Assembly: GCF_000429085.1 (NCBI RefSeq) | Contig: NZ_AUBE01000002.1 | Coordinates: 226,824 to 290,823, forward strand | Origin: Streptomyces flavidovirens DSM 40150 | GTDB lineage: Bacteria > Actinomycetota > Actinomycetes > Streptomycetales > Streptomycetaceae | Direction of reading: 5' to 3' | Length of the DNA: 64,000 bases | Part shown: positions 24,661 to 32,855 of the stretch, in pieces | Layout: each line of letters opens with the position of its first letter | Position numbering within the stretch: the stretch's first letter is position 1 | The notes under the pieces: model-generated | What the model was told of the DNA's origin: nothing | The model's input: the letters and a program-made list of their open reading frames with translations, nothing else | The model's database searches: none | Translations under genes and position numbers: made by a program

Positions 24661-27600
24661 GTGAGCGACGCACCCGGACCCACCGGCCCACAAGACCCCA
24701 CCCCCGCCCACCAGCCAACGGTGCCGGGAGGGGACACCCCGGCCCGCTCCCCCCACACCCCCGCCGCACAAGCCACGGTGCCGGGCGGGGACGTGTCGGG
24801 GCGCTCCCCGCAGGGCGTTGAACGCAACCACCGCCAACGATCCAACGCAGTACCCGAACGTTCGACGCCCGAGGAGACGCCCCGGCGCGGCACCGCCCCC
24901 GAAGCCACCGCGCACGCGACCCCCGGCCACACCTCCGCGTACCTCCGCTTCCCGCACCTCCACGGCGACCTCCTCTGCTTCGCAGCGGAGGACGACCTCT
25001 GGCTCGCCCCCATCGTCCCCGCCGGCAAGCAGCCGGACCGCGCCTGGCGCATCACCGTCGACCGTACGAAGGTCTCCCACCCCCGCTTTTCCCCCGACGG
25101 CCGCCACATCGCGTTCACGACCTGGCGCAGCCTGGACCCCGAGGTCCACCTCACCCCGGTGGACGGCGGCCCCGCCCGCAGGCTCAGCCACTGGGGCTCG
25201 CTGGACACCCGCGTCTGCGGCTGGACCCCCGAATCCCCCGACCACCCCCCGCACATCCTCGCCGTCGCCTCGCACGGCCAGCCGTTCTCGCACTTCTCCT
25301 GGGCGTACACCCTCCCCACCGACGGCAGCCCCGGCGCGAAGCTGCCCTGGGGCCCGGTCTCCGACATCGCGGTCGCGGACATCGAGGGCGAGCGCCGTAC
25401 GCTCCTGCTCACCGGAAAGCCCCCGCACGAGCCCGCCGCGTGGAAGCGCTACCGAGGCGGCGCCACAGGCCGCCTGTGGCTGCACGGCAAGCAGTTGCTT
25501 CCCGACCTCAACGGCCACCTCGACTGCGCCATGTTCATAAACGGACGCATCGCGTTCCTCTCCGACCACGAGGGCGTGGGCAACCTCTACTCCTGCGCGT
25601 ACGACGGCACCGACCTCCGCCGCCACACCGACCACGACGCGTTCTACGCCCGGCACGCCTCCAGTGACGGCACCCGCGTGGTCTACCAGTGCGCGGGCGA
25701 CCTGTGGCTGGTGGACGACCTGTCTCCCGAGGCGAAGCCGCGCCGCCTGGACGTCCGCGTCGGCGGCCCCCGCGCCGGCCGGCGCAAGTACCACGTCCCG
25801 GCGGCCACCAACGTGGACGGCCTGTCCGTGGACACGACCGGACGCGCCAGCGCCGTGGTCGTCCGGGGCAGCCTGTACTGGCTGACTCACCGCGACGGCC
25901 CGGCCCGCACGATCACGGACATTCCCGGCGTACGGGCCCGCCTGCCCCAGATGCTCGGCGGCGGCGGCCAGGTTGCGTACATCACGGACGCGGAGGGCGA
26001 GGACGCGATCGAGATCGCGTACCTGCCGCGCGCGAGCGGCGACCGCGAGCGGCGCCGACTTGCGTCCGGGCAACTCGGGCGCGTACACGAGATGGTGTCG
26101 GACCCGGAGGGCGAACGCCTGGCGATCGCCTCACACGACGGCCGCCTGCTCCTGGTGGACACCGTGCAAGAACCCACAGCAGCCGAGCCGAGCACGGGCG
26201 TAACGGAACCAGGGGCAACCCAACCCAACACCGGCGTAACGGACCCAGAGGCAACCCAACCCAACACCGGCGTCACCGGCGTAACGGAACTGACCCGCTC
26301 CACAAACGGCCCGGTCCGCGACCTCGCCTTCTCCCCGGACGGCGCCTGGCTGACCTGGTCCCACCCCGGCATCGGCCGCTCCCTGCGCCAGATCAAACTG
26401 GCGAAGATCAAGACGAAGCAAATCATCGAGGTCACGAACGGCCGCTTCGAGGACGAGAACCCGGTCTTCACGAGCGACGGCCGCTACCTGGCCTTCCTCT
26501 CCTGGCGCGGCTTCGACCCGGTGTACGACGTCCACACCGGCGACCTGTCGTTCCCCCTGGGCTGCCGCCCCTACCTGGTCCCACTCTCCTCGGCGACGCC
26601 GTCCCCCTTCGCCCTGTCCGCGGAAGGCCGCCCGGCGGCGGGCGGCCTCGACCCGGTGGAGGGCGAGGAGGCCGAGAGCGCCGACGGCATGACGGTGCTG
26701 GTGGAGGTCGAGGGCCTGCCGAACCGGGTGACGCCGTTCCCGGTGTCCGCCTCCAAGTACTCGGGACTACAACCCGTCTCCGGCGGCGGCCTCGTCTGGC
26801 TGCGCTGGCCGATCTCGGGCGCGCTGGGCGAGACGTTCGCGAACCCGGCGGACATGTCGGGCCGCCCCACCCTCGAACACTTCAACCTCACCAAGGCGCG
26901 CAAGACGGAACTTGTCGACCATCTGGACTGGTTCGCGGTGAGCGGCGACGGTACGCGCCTGGTGGTGATGGACGAGGGCGAACTGCGCGCCGTACCCGCA
27001 ACCGAGACCGGCGACAGCGACTCGACGGTCTACCTGGACCTGCGCCGCATCCTGCACCAGGTCGACCCGGAGGCGCAGTGGCGGCAGGCGTACGCGGAAG
27101 CGGGCCGCATCGTACGGGCGTACTTCTGGGAGCCGCACATGTGCGGCATCGACTGGGACGAAATCCTCGACCAGTACCGCCCGCTCCTCGAACGCGTGGC
27201 GACCCCCGACGAGTTCGCCGACCTTCTCCGCGAGGTCCTCGGCGAGCTGGGCACGTCGCACGCGTACGTCGCCGCCGCGCGCCGCAACGAAGGACCGCCG
27301 CACTACCAGCGGGCGATGGGGCTGCTGGGCGCGAACTTCGTGTGCCGTGACGGGAAGTGGCTGGTACGCCGCATCCTCCCCGGCGAGTCGTCCGACTCCA
27401 AGGCGCGCTCGCCACTCGCCGGTACGGGCATCAGGGAGGGCGCCGTACTCACCCACGTGGACGGCCGCCCGGTGGATCCGGTGGCGGGCCCGTCCCCCCT
27501 CCTCGCGGCGGCCGGGGGCACGACGGTGGAGCTGACGTTCAAGCCGGCCGAGGGCGACGGCCCGGCGCGCCGCGTCGCGATCGTCCCGCTGATCGACGAG

Positions 27601-28296
27601 CGTCCGCTGCGCTACCAGGACTGGGTGGCCAAACGCCGGGAAGTGGTGCGGGAGTTGAGCGGCGGCACGTGCGGCTACCTGCACATCCCGGACATGGGGG
27701 GCTCCGGCTGGGCGCAGTTCAACCGCGACCTGCGGATGGAGGTGTCGCGCCCCGCACTGATCGTCGACGTACGGGGCAACGCGGGCGGCAACATCAGCGA
27801 ACTGGTCGTCGAGAAACTCACCCGCACCATCATCGGCTGGGACCTCACGCGTGACGCGGAGCCGGTGTCGTACGCCTCGAACGGCCCGCGGGGCCCGGTG
27901 GTCGCCCTGGCCGACGAGGCGACGTCGTCGGACGGCGACATGATCACGGCGGCGTTCAAACTCCTGGGCCTGGGCCCGGTGGTGGGCCAGCGCACGTGGG
28001 GCGGCGTGGTGGGCATGACAGGACGCCACACGCTGGGCGACGGCACGGTGATCACGGTGCCGATGAACGCGGCGTGGTTCGACGCGTACGGCTGGTCGGT
28101 GGAGAACCACGGCGTGGAACCGGACATCGCCATACTGCGCACACCACTCGACTGGGCGGAGGGCCGCCACGCCCAACTGGCCGACGCGGTCGAGGTAGCC
28201 CTGGACCTCCTGTCCACCCACCCAGCAGCAACCCCACCCACATACACAAACGTCCCCAGCAAAACCCGCCCGAACCTACCCCCGCGGCCAAGGTGA
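24661..28296 (+). CDS. tricorn protease homologue (S41 peptidase with beta-propellers and PDZ) with repeat-derived N-terminus
   Basis: A 1211-residue cytosolic protease. Order: repeat-element-derived Pro-rich N-terminus (about 1-90), six-bladed then seven-bladed propellers (about 90-770, with DGRHIAFTTWR and DGAWLTWSHPG blades), C1 helical domain, PDZ (about 900-1000) and the S41 core. Tricorn catalytic residues are all present: His867 (GTSHAY), Ser1090-Asp1091 (TSSDGD) and Glu1148 (SVENHG). It would degrade peptides released by the proteasome. Residues about 512-545 hold an unusual 12-residue repeat (TGVTEPGATQPN). The start is the GTG at 24661; family members usually begin near GHTSAYLRFPH (residue 93), so the first 90 residues are an addition. 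It is divergent from tetR. Confidence 0.93.
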   Translation: MSDAPGPTGPQDPTPAHQPTVPGGDTPARSPHTPAAQATVPGGDVSGRSPQGVERNHRQRSNAVPERSTPEETPRRGTAPEATAHATPGHTSAYLRFPHLHGDLLCFAAEDDLWLAPIVPAGKQPDRAWRITVDRTKVSHPRFSPDGRHIAFTTWRSLDPEVHLTPVDGGPARRLSHWGSLDTRVCGWTPESPDHPPHILAVASHGQPFSHFSWAYTLPTDGSPGAKLPWGPVSDIAVADIEGERRTLLLTGKPPHEPAAWKRYRGGATGRLWLHGKQLLPDLNGHLDCAMFINGRIAFLSDHEGVGNLYSCAYDGTDLRRHTDHDAFYARHASSDGTRVVYQCAGDLWLVDDLSPEAKPRRLDVRVGGPRAGRRKYHVPAATNVDGLSVDTTGRASAVVVRGSLYWLTHRDGPARTITDIPGVRARLPQMLGGGGQVAYITDAEGEDAIEIAYLPRASGDRERRRLASGQLGRVHEMVSDPEGERLAIASHDGRLLLVDTVQEPTAAEPSTGVTEPGATQPNTGVTDPEATQPNTGVTGVTELTRSTNGPVRDLAFSPDGAWLTWSHPGIGRSLRQIKLAKIKTKQIIEVTNGRFEDENPVFTSDGRYLAFLSWRGFDPVYDVHTGDLSFPLGCRPYLVPLSSATPSPFALSAEGRPAAGGLDPVEGEEAESADGMTVLVEVEGLPNRVTPFPVSASKYSGLQPVSGGGLVWLRWPISGALGETFANPADMSGRPTLEHFNLTKARKTELVDHLDWFAVSGDGTRLVVMDEGELRAVPATETGDSDSTVYLDLRRILHQVDPEAQWRQAYAEAGRIVRAYFWEPHMCGIDWDEILDQYRPLLERVATPDEFADLLREVLGELGTSHAYVAAARRNEGPPHYQRAMGLLGANFVCRDGKWLVRRILPGESSDSKARSPLAGTGIREGAVLTHVDGRPVDPVAGPSPLLAAAGGTTVELTFKPAEGDGPARRVAIVPLIDERPLRYQDWVAKRREVVRELSGGTCGYLHIPDMGGSGWAQFNRDLRMEVSRPALIVDVRGNAGGNISELVVEKLTRTIIGWDLTRDAEPVSYASNGPRGPVVALADEATSSDGDMITAAFKLLGLGPVVGQRTWGGVVGMTGRHTLGDGTVITVPMNAAWFDAYGWSVENHGVEPDIAILRTPLDWAEGRHAQLADAVEVALDLLSTHPAATPPTYTNVPSKTRPNLPPRPR
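24717..24776 (+). repeat. partial copy of the interspersed element inside the tricorn gene
   Basis: Bases from GGTGCCGGGAGGGGAC to the run of C near 24753 match the first 40 bp of the main copy that follows directly, giving a head-to-tail partial duplication in the same frame. Confidence 0.8.
24775..24910 (+). repeat. interspersed element, copy B (in frame in the tricorn gene)
   Basis: Aligns along its length with copies A and C. It is read here as VPGGDVSGRSPQGVERN, then QRSNAVPERSTPEETPRRG and TAPEAT, the same frame as in FruA. Confidence 0.92.
26194..26292 (+). repeat. 36-bp coding repeat in the tricorn propeller
   Basis: Units start at 26194 and 26230 (each TGVT-P-ATQPN), followed by two shorter TGVT-type fragments. 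They occur between two propeller blades and keep the frame. Confidence 0.85.
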
Positions 28297-28356
28297 CCAA
28301 AGGCAAAGGCCCCCTGCGCGGGACGGGGACGGGGCGCGGGGGAAGCTCAGGTCCCC

Positions 28357-28497
28357 AGTCCGTGAAGGCTGTCGGCTACCGCAAGGCGCACCACGAAGCT
28401 CCCAGCCCGTGGGGACCATCGGCCACCACAAGGTAAATGCCAAAGCCCCCGCCCGTAGGGACGGTCGGCTACCACCGGGGGGATGCCACGTCGGCAC
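28357..28497. repeat. about 47-bp degenerate tandem repeat, three units
   Basis: Units aligned on CCGTG/CCCGTAGGGAC..TCGGC.ACC start near 28357, 28404 and 28450. They lie in the 726-bp gene-free gap 28297-29022, in which I see only repeats and hairpins and no convincing gene. Open frames there are low-complexity Arg/Pro/Gly translations. Confidence 0.7.
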
Positions 28498-28697
28498 CGG
28501 CTCCGACGGCGCATCGCGCCGCGCTGAGGTGCGGCACGCCGCCGCGTCGCAGTCACCCAGCGCTGAAACCCGCCCACAACCCGCACCCACCAACGACGCC
28601 CGCCCCCACCCGCCGACGGCCACCCCACCCGCACCCACCGGCGACGCTCCGCCCGCACCGCCTGCGGCCGCCGCACCCGCACCGCCGACGGCCGGGC

Positions 28698-28728
28698 GCA
28701 CCCGCACCCGCACCCGCACCCGCACCCG
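28698..28728. repeat. 6-bp microsatellite (GCACCC) in the gene-free gap
   Basis: CGCACC-type hexamers are repeated about five times in tandem, inside a broader C-rich, purine-poor tract (about 28560-28740). Confidence 0.85.
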
Positions 28729-28947
28729 CCGACGATGCCCCCGCCACCCACCGGAAACCCGCACCTCCCGCAGCTCTCTTCCAACGGGTGGGCGGGGTGG
28801 GGCAGGGCCGGCGCGTAGCGCCGGGGTCGCATCCGGCGCGCAGCGCCGTGCACGCGGGGCGGGGCGTGGGGCGAAGCCCCGCCCCGCAGCCGGCCCGCGC
28901 AGCGGTCGGCCACCCCTACGCCACCCCACCGCCCCGCCACGCGCAAA

Positions 28948-28978
28948 GGGCGCACCCGGCAATGAACCGGGTGCACCC
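28948..28978 (-). terminator. 12-bp stem hairpin downstream of the CsbD-like gene
   Basis: 28948-28959 pairs with 28967-28978 with one mismatch and a 7-nt loop. On the minus strand it is followed by TTT, and it lies about 45 bp after the CsbD-like stop. Confidence 0.7.
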
Positions 28979-28982
28979 TTCC

Positions 28983-29010
28983 ATCCGCGATCCGCGATCC
29001 GCGATCCGCA
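28983..29010. repeat. 7-bp tandem repeat (ATCCGCG x4)
   Basis: ATCCGCG occurs three times followed by ATCCGCA, directly downstream of the CsbD-like stop codon. Confidence 0.9.
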
Positions 29011-29022
29011 GCCGCCCCGCCA

Positions 29023-29238
29023 TCAAGCCCGGTAGCGCTCCGGACCCTCGCCCGTGTCGTCGTCAAGCACGTCCCGGCCCTGCCCCAGGTCCCGGTCCTC
29101 GCGCGCCCTGCGCAGCCGCTCCGACGCCTCGTCCTGCGTACCGCGCGAGGACTGACCGCCCTGCTTACCCTGCTTGGCCTGCTTCGCCTGGTCCGCGAGC
29201 TCCTGCGCCTTGTCCTTGAACTGGTCCTTGATACCCAT
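29023..29238 (-). CDS. small hydrophilic stress-type protein (CsbD-like)
   Basis: A 71-residue, strongly charged protein. It starts MGIKDQFKDKAQELADQAKQ and ends in an acidic, Arg-containing tail (DDDTGEGPERYRA). Composition and the K-D-Q/K-A-Q heptad-like start resemble CsbD-type or LEA-like small proteins of Streptomyces. The ATG at 29236-29238 is preceded by AGGAG. No enzyme motif; the function is unknown and the family link is tentative. Confidence 0.7.
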   Translation of the reverse strand: MGIKDQFKDKAQELADQAKQAKQGKQGGQSSRGTQDEASERLRRAREDRDLGQGRDVLDDDTGEGPERYRA

Positions 29239-29345
29239 GAGGTTCACTCCTACTGGGGACGGGTTGTGAAGGGATGACTCCGGGGCGTAGCACCCCTGGG
29301 CCTCGACCAGACTGACACGACGCGACATTCAACGCATTTCGATCA

Positions 29346-30227
29346 TTAACGCTGCGTACGCGCCTTCTCGTCCGCCTCGCCCCCCGCCCCCACAAGCCCC
29401 TTCGAGACCCCCGCCAGCCGAGGCTCGAACCGCTTCATCTCCCGCTGTCCCACCGCCCCGATGACCGCCGGCAGATACCCACGCACGGACTGCATACCCC
29501 GCAGCCACCACTGCGCGTACACGTGCGACGACCGCCGCTCGATCCCGGCGACGATCCGGTCCACCGCCGGACCGAGCGGATACGTCCGGTTCGACGGCCA
29601 CGGCAGCCGCTGCCGCAACTCCCGCATCACGTCGTCCTGGTCCGCGCCCCGCACCATGTCCGTGTCGGTCCACGACAGGTACCCGACCCCGACCCGCACC
29701 CCGCGATACCCGACCTCGGCCCGCAGCGAATGCGCGAACGCCTCGACGCCCGACTTCGACGCGCAGTACGCCGTCATCATCGGCGCCGGCGTGATCGCGG
29801 CCAGCGACGCGATCTGGAGGAAGTAGCCCCGGCTCTCCATGAGCACCGGCAGGAACGCCCGCCCCGTCACCGCCCCGCCCACCAAATTAACCTCGATGAC
29901 CCGCCGCCAGGCGACCGGATCGGAGTCCACGAACGGCCCACCAGCCGCAACGCCCGCATTGGCCACAACGATGTCGACCTTCCCGAAGCGTTCCTTCACC
30001 TCCCGCGCCACCTGCGCCATCGCCTCGTGGTCCGTGACATCGGCGTACCACCAGTCCGCCTCGGAGTGCAGCCGCCCCGCCACCTGCTTCAGCTCGTCCG
30101 GCTCCAGGCCGACCAGCGCCACCTTCGCGCCGCGCGCCGACAGCTTGCGGGCCAGCAGCTCGCCGACTCCGCGCGCCGCGCCGGTGACGACCGCGACCTG
30201 CCCTTCGAGACTCTGCCTGCTGCTCAT
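29346..30227 (-). CDS. SDR family oxidoreductase
   Basis: A 293-residue classical short-chain dehydrogenase: TGAARGVG cofactor loop (15-22), NAGVA, and the catalytic Tyr/Lys motif YCASK, with Ser in the preceding strand (ASLAAI). The ATG at 30225-30227 overlaps the hydrolase TGA as ATGA. It is the last gene of a BVMO-hydrolase-SDR operon, where it may oxidise or reduce an alcohol/ketone intermediate. Confidence 0.92.
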   Translation of the reverse strand: MSSRQSLEGQVAVVTGAARGVGELLARKLSARGAKVALVGLEPDELKQVAGRLHSEADWWYADVTDHEAMAQVAREVKERFGKVDIVVANAGVAAGGPFVDSDPVAWRRVIEVNLVGGAVTGRAFLPVLMESRGYFLQIASLAAITPAPMMTAYCASKSGVEAFAHSLRAEVGYRGVRVGVGYLSWTDTDMVRGADQDDVMRELRQRLPWPSNRTYPLGPAVDRIVAGIERRSSHVYAQWWLRGMQSVRGYLPAVIGAVGQREMKRFEPRLAGVSKGLVGAGGEADEKARTQR

Positions 30228-31180
30228 ACGGCCTGCTCCTTCTCTCCCTCTTCGGTCACCACAACCGGAACGGCGACGTACGTGCGCACAAGCTCCCGAA
30301 GCTTCGCCGTGACGGCCTCCGGCGCCTCCACCGGCGTCATGTGCCCGACGCCGGTCAGCTCGGTGAGCCCCAGCGAATGCGGCAGCGCGGCCACAATCTC
30401 GCGGGCGTGGACAGGCGGCGTCAGCCGGTCGGCGGACCCCGCGATGAAGGCGGTGGGTACGGTCAACTCCCGTACGCTCGCGCTGAGGTCAAGCTCCCCG
30501 AGCACATGCGACCAGGCCACCCGCGCCGCACGCGGACAGGCGTGGACGATACGAGCGCACTCAGCCACCCGCTCCGGCGACGCCCCGGGCCCCATCGTCC
30601 CGTACTTGAGGATCTTCTTCGACAGCGGCGTGACTGGCCCCAGCGGCGCCCGCGCCCCCAGCACCGCCCGCGTGATCCGCGTCCGCAGCCGCCCCGCCCG
30701 CATCGGCAGTACGAGCGACTCCGCGACCAGCCGCGAACTGCCCGTACTGCACAGCAGAACGGCCGCCACGTGCTCGCGGAACCCGGCCCGCCCAGCGGCA
30801 GCCATGATCGTCATGCCGCCCATGGAGTGCCCGGCCACCACGGCCCGCTCGCCGGGCGCGAGTGCGGCGGCTAGCACTGCTTCGAGGTCGTCGGCGAGAG
30901 CGTCGGTGCTGTAACCGTCGCGCCCGACGGCCGGCGAACGCCCATGCCCCCGCTGGTCGTACACCACGACCCGGTACGCACCGGCACCCGAACCGGCCAG
31001 CTCCCGGATCTGCGCCGACCAGAAGAGCGTCGAGCAGGTCCAGCCGTGCGCCAGGACGAGCGCGGGGGCACCTTCGGGCCCGTACACCTCGACATGCAGG
31101 CGCGATCCGTCGGCGGAGACGGCGGTCAGCTCGCGCGAGGCGACGAGCGGCTGCCCCACAACACTCATCAGCCGGCTCAC
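30224..31180 (-). CDS. alpha/beta hydrolase
   Basis: A 318-residue alpha/beta-hydrolase-fold enzyme. It has an oxyanion-hole HGWTCS motif, nucleophile elbow GHSMGGM, acid in GSADRLTPP and a C-terminal His in GVGHMTPVEAP. The GTG at 31178-31180 overlaps the TGA of the upstream monooxygenase as GTGA. In this operon it probably cleaves the ester or lactone made by the Baeyer-Villiger enzyme. Confidence 0.92.
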   Translation of the reverse strand: MSRLMSVVGQPLVASRELTAVSADGSRLHVEVYGPEGAPALVLAHGWTCSTLFWSAQIRELAGSGAGAYRVVVYDQRGHGRSPAVGRDGYSTDALADDLEAVLAAALAPGERAVVAGHSMGGMTIMAAAGRAGFREHVAAVLLCSTGSSRLVAESLVLPMRAGRLRTRITRAVLGARAPLGPVTPLSKKILKYGTMGPGASPERVAECARIVHACPRAARVAWSHVLGELDLSASVRELTVPTAFIAGSADRLTPPVHAREIVAALPHSLGLTELTGVGHMTPVEAPEAVTAKLRELVRTYVAVPVVVTEEGEKEQAV

Positions 31181-32724
31181 GCGACGACCTCCGCGCCCTC
31201 GGCCCCGACCCCGGCCCCAGCCCCAGCCTTGTCGCCGCCCGCCTCCTGAGCCCCCCGCACCCTGATGACCTCGTACTCCGCGAGGTTCACCTGCCGCGTC
31301 GCGCGCCGGAACTCGCTCGGCGTGCCCGGCCAGATGGTGGTGTTGCGACCGTTCGCGTCCAGATACCAGCTATCGCAGCCGCCCGTGTTCCACACGGTCC
31401 GCTTCATCCGGTCCTGCACCCGCCGGTTCCACGCATGCACAGCCGAAGCGCGCGCCCCGAGAGCCGCCCTGCCGCCCAGCACCCTCAACTGCCGCAGATA
31501 GTCGGCCATGTAGTTGAGCTGGGACTCGATCATCAGAATCATCGAGCTGTTCCCGAGCCCCGTGTTGGGGCCGATGATCGTCATCCAGTTGGGGAAGCCC
31601 GCCGCCGTCGCGCCGCGCAGCGACTCCATCCCGTCCTTCCACGCCTCTGCGAGCGTGATGCCGTCCGCGCCCACGACCCGCTCGGCGATCGGCATGTCTG
31701 TGACGTGGAAGCCCGTCCCGAAGATGATCGCGTCGACTTCGCTCTCGGTCCCGTCGGCCGCCACGACCGTGGAGCCGCGCACTTCCCTGAGCCCCGAGGC
31801 CACCACATCCACATTCCGCTTCGCGAGCGCCGGGTAGTACGAACTCGACAGCAGGATGCGCTTGCAGCCGATCCGGTACGACGGCGTCAGCTTGGCCCGC
31901 AGCTCAGGGTCCTTGATCGCCCTGGTCATGTTGGCCTTGGCGAGCGACTCGATGGCACCCAGCTGGTTCGGATGCTTCGTAAACGCGGTGACCTGCAACT
32001 CCCGTATACCGAAGAGCAGTCCGCGCCGCGCCTTCCCGGTGAACGGCAGTTGCCGGTGCAGCCACCGCTCGGGCCCGGTGATGGCCCGGTCCATGCGCGG
32101 CATCACCCACGGCGGCGTTCGCTGAAATACCGTCAGCTTTGCGACGTCGGGCTGGATCGACGGCACGATCTGGATCGCGGACGCGCCCGTCCCGATCATC
32201 GCGACGCGCTTGCCGCGCAGGTCGTAGTCGTGGTCCCACCGCGCCGAGTGGAAGACCTTGCCGGGGAAGCCGTCGAGGCCGGGAATGTCCGGAATCTTGG
32301 GATCGGACAGCGGCCCGGTGGCGGACACCACCACATCCGCGGCGATCGTCCCCTGCGCGGTCTCGATCTCCCAGCGCAGCTCGTCGCCATCCCAGCGCAT
32401 CATCTTCACTTCGTGGTTCAGCCTGATGTGCGGCCGCAGCCCGAAGGTGTCGGTGACGTGCTCCAGGTACGCCCTGATGTGCTCCTGTCCCGAGAAGGTG
32501 CGCGGCCAGTCGGGGTTGGGCGCGAACGAGAACGAGTACAGATGGGACGGTACGTCGCACGCGCACCCCGGATAGCTGTTGTCGCGCCAGGTGCCGCCCA
32601 CCGCATCGGCGCGTTCCAGGACGACGAAGTCGGTGATCCCCTCGCGGCGCAGCCGGACGGCAGCGCCCAGGCCACCGAATCCGGATCCGATCACCGCCAC
32701 TCGTACGTGCTCGTGCTCGGCCAT
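31177..32724 (-). CDS. Baeyer-Villiger-type flavin monooxygenase
   Basis: A 515-residue FAD/NADPH monooxygenase. It has an FAD-binding GSGFGGLG near the N-terminus, the GGTWRDNSYPG motif, the BVMO fingerprint FPGKVFHSARWD (F-x-G-x3-H-x3-W-D) near residue 155 and a second Rossmann motif GTGASAIQI. It would insert oxygen next to a ketone. The ATG at 32722-32724 follows GGGAGG. First gene of a three-gene operon with 4-base overlaps at both junctions, divergent from a MerR gene. Confidence 0.94.
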   Translation of the reverse strand: MAEHEHVRVAVIGSGFGGLGAAVRLRREGITDFVVLERADAVGGTWRDNSYPGCACDVPSHLYSFSFAPNPDWPRTFSGQEHIRAYLEHVTDTFGLRPHIRLNHEVKMMRWDGDELRWEIETAQGTIAADVVVSATGPLSDPKIPDIPGLDGFPGKVFHSARWDHDYDLRGKRVAMIGTGASAIQIVPSIQPDVAKLTVFQRTPPWVMPRMDRAITGPERWLHRQLPFTGKARRGLLFGIRELQVTAFTKHPNQLGAIESLAKANMTRAIKDPELRAKLTPSYRIGCKRILLSSSYYPALAKRNVDVVASGLREVRGSTVVAADGTESEVDAIIFGTGFHVTDMPIAERVVGADGITLAEAWKDGMESLRGATAAGFPNWMTIIGPNTGLGNSSMILMIESQLNYMADYLRQLRVLGGRAALGARASAVHAWNRRVQDRMKRTVWNTGGCDSWYLDANGRNTTIWPGTPSEFRRATRQVNLAEYEVIRVRGAQEAGGDKAGAGAGVGAEGAEVVA

Positions 32725-32752
32725 GCCGACGCCTCCCGCAATCCCACGACTC

Positions 32753-32770
32753 TGCCAGCAATCACTGGCA
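32753..32770. promoter_or_regulatory. candidate operator between BVMO operon and merR
   Basis: TGCCAG and CTGGCA are inverted around a 6-bp spacer and are nested in a weaker outer CAATC/GATTG inverted pair. The location in the divergent promoter region makes a MerR-binding site plausible. Confidence 0.4.
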
Positions 32771-32843
32771 CGATTGGGAGAGTAGAGCAGGGGCGTACTG
32801 ATGGGTAGGGGTCGGACGCCAGAAAGTTACCGCCGGTACGACA

Positions 32844-32849
32844 TAGGGT
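32844..32849 (+). promoter_or_regulatory. -10 element of merR, leaderless candidate
   Basis: TAGGGT is 6 nt upstream of the GTG at 32856; no ribosome site is seen. Confidence 0.5.
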
Positions 32850-32855
32850 TCTGCC

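Noticed and set aside
28276..28962. 228-residue minus-strand open frame in the gene-free island
   Set aside because: Arg-Val and Gly-Ala repeats arise from microsatellites; no start with a ribosome site and no recognisable domain.
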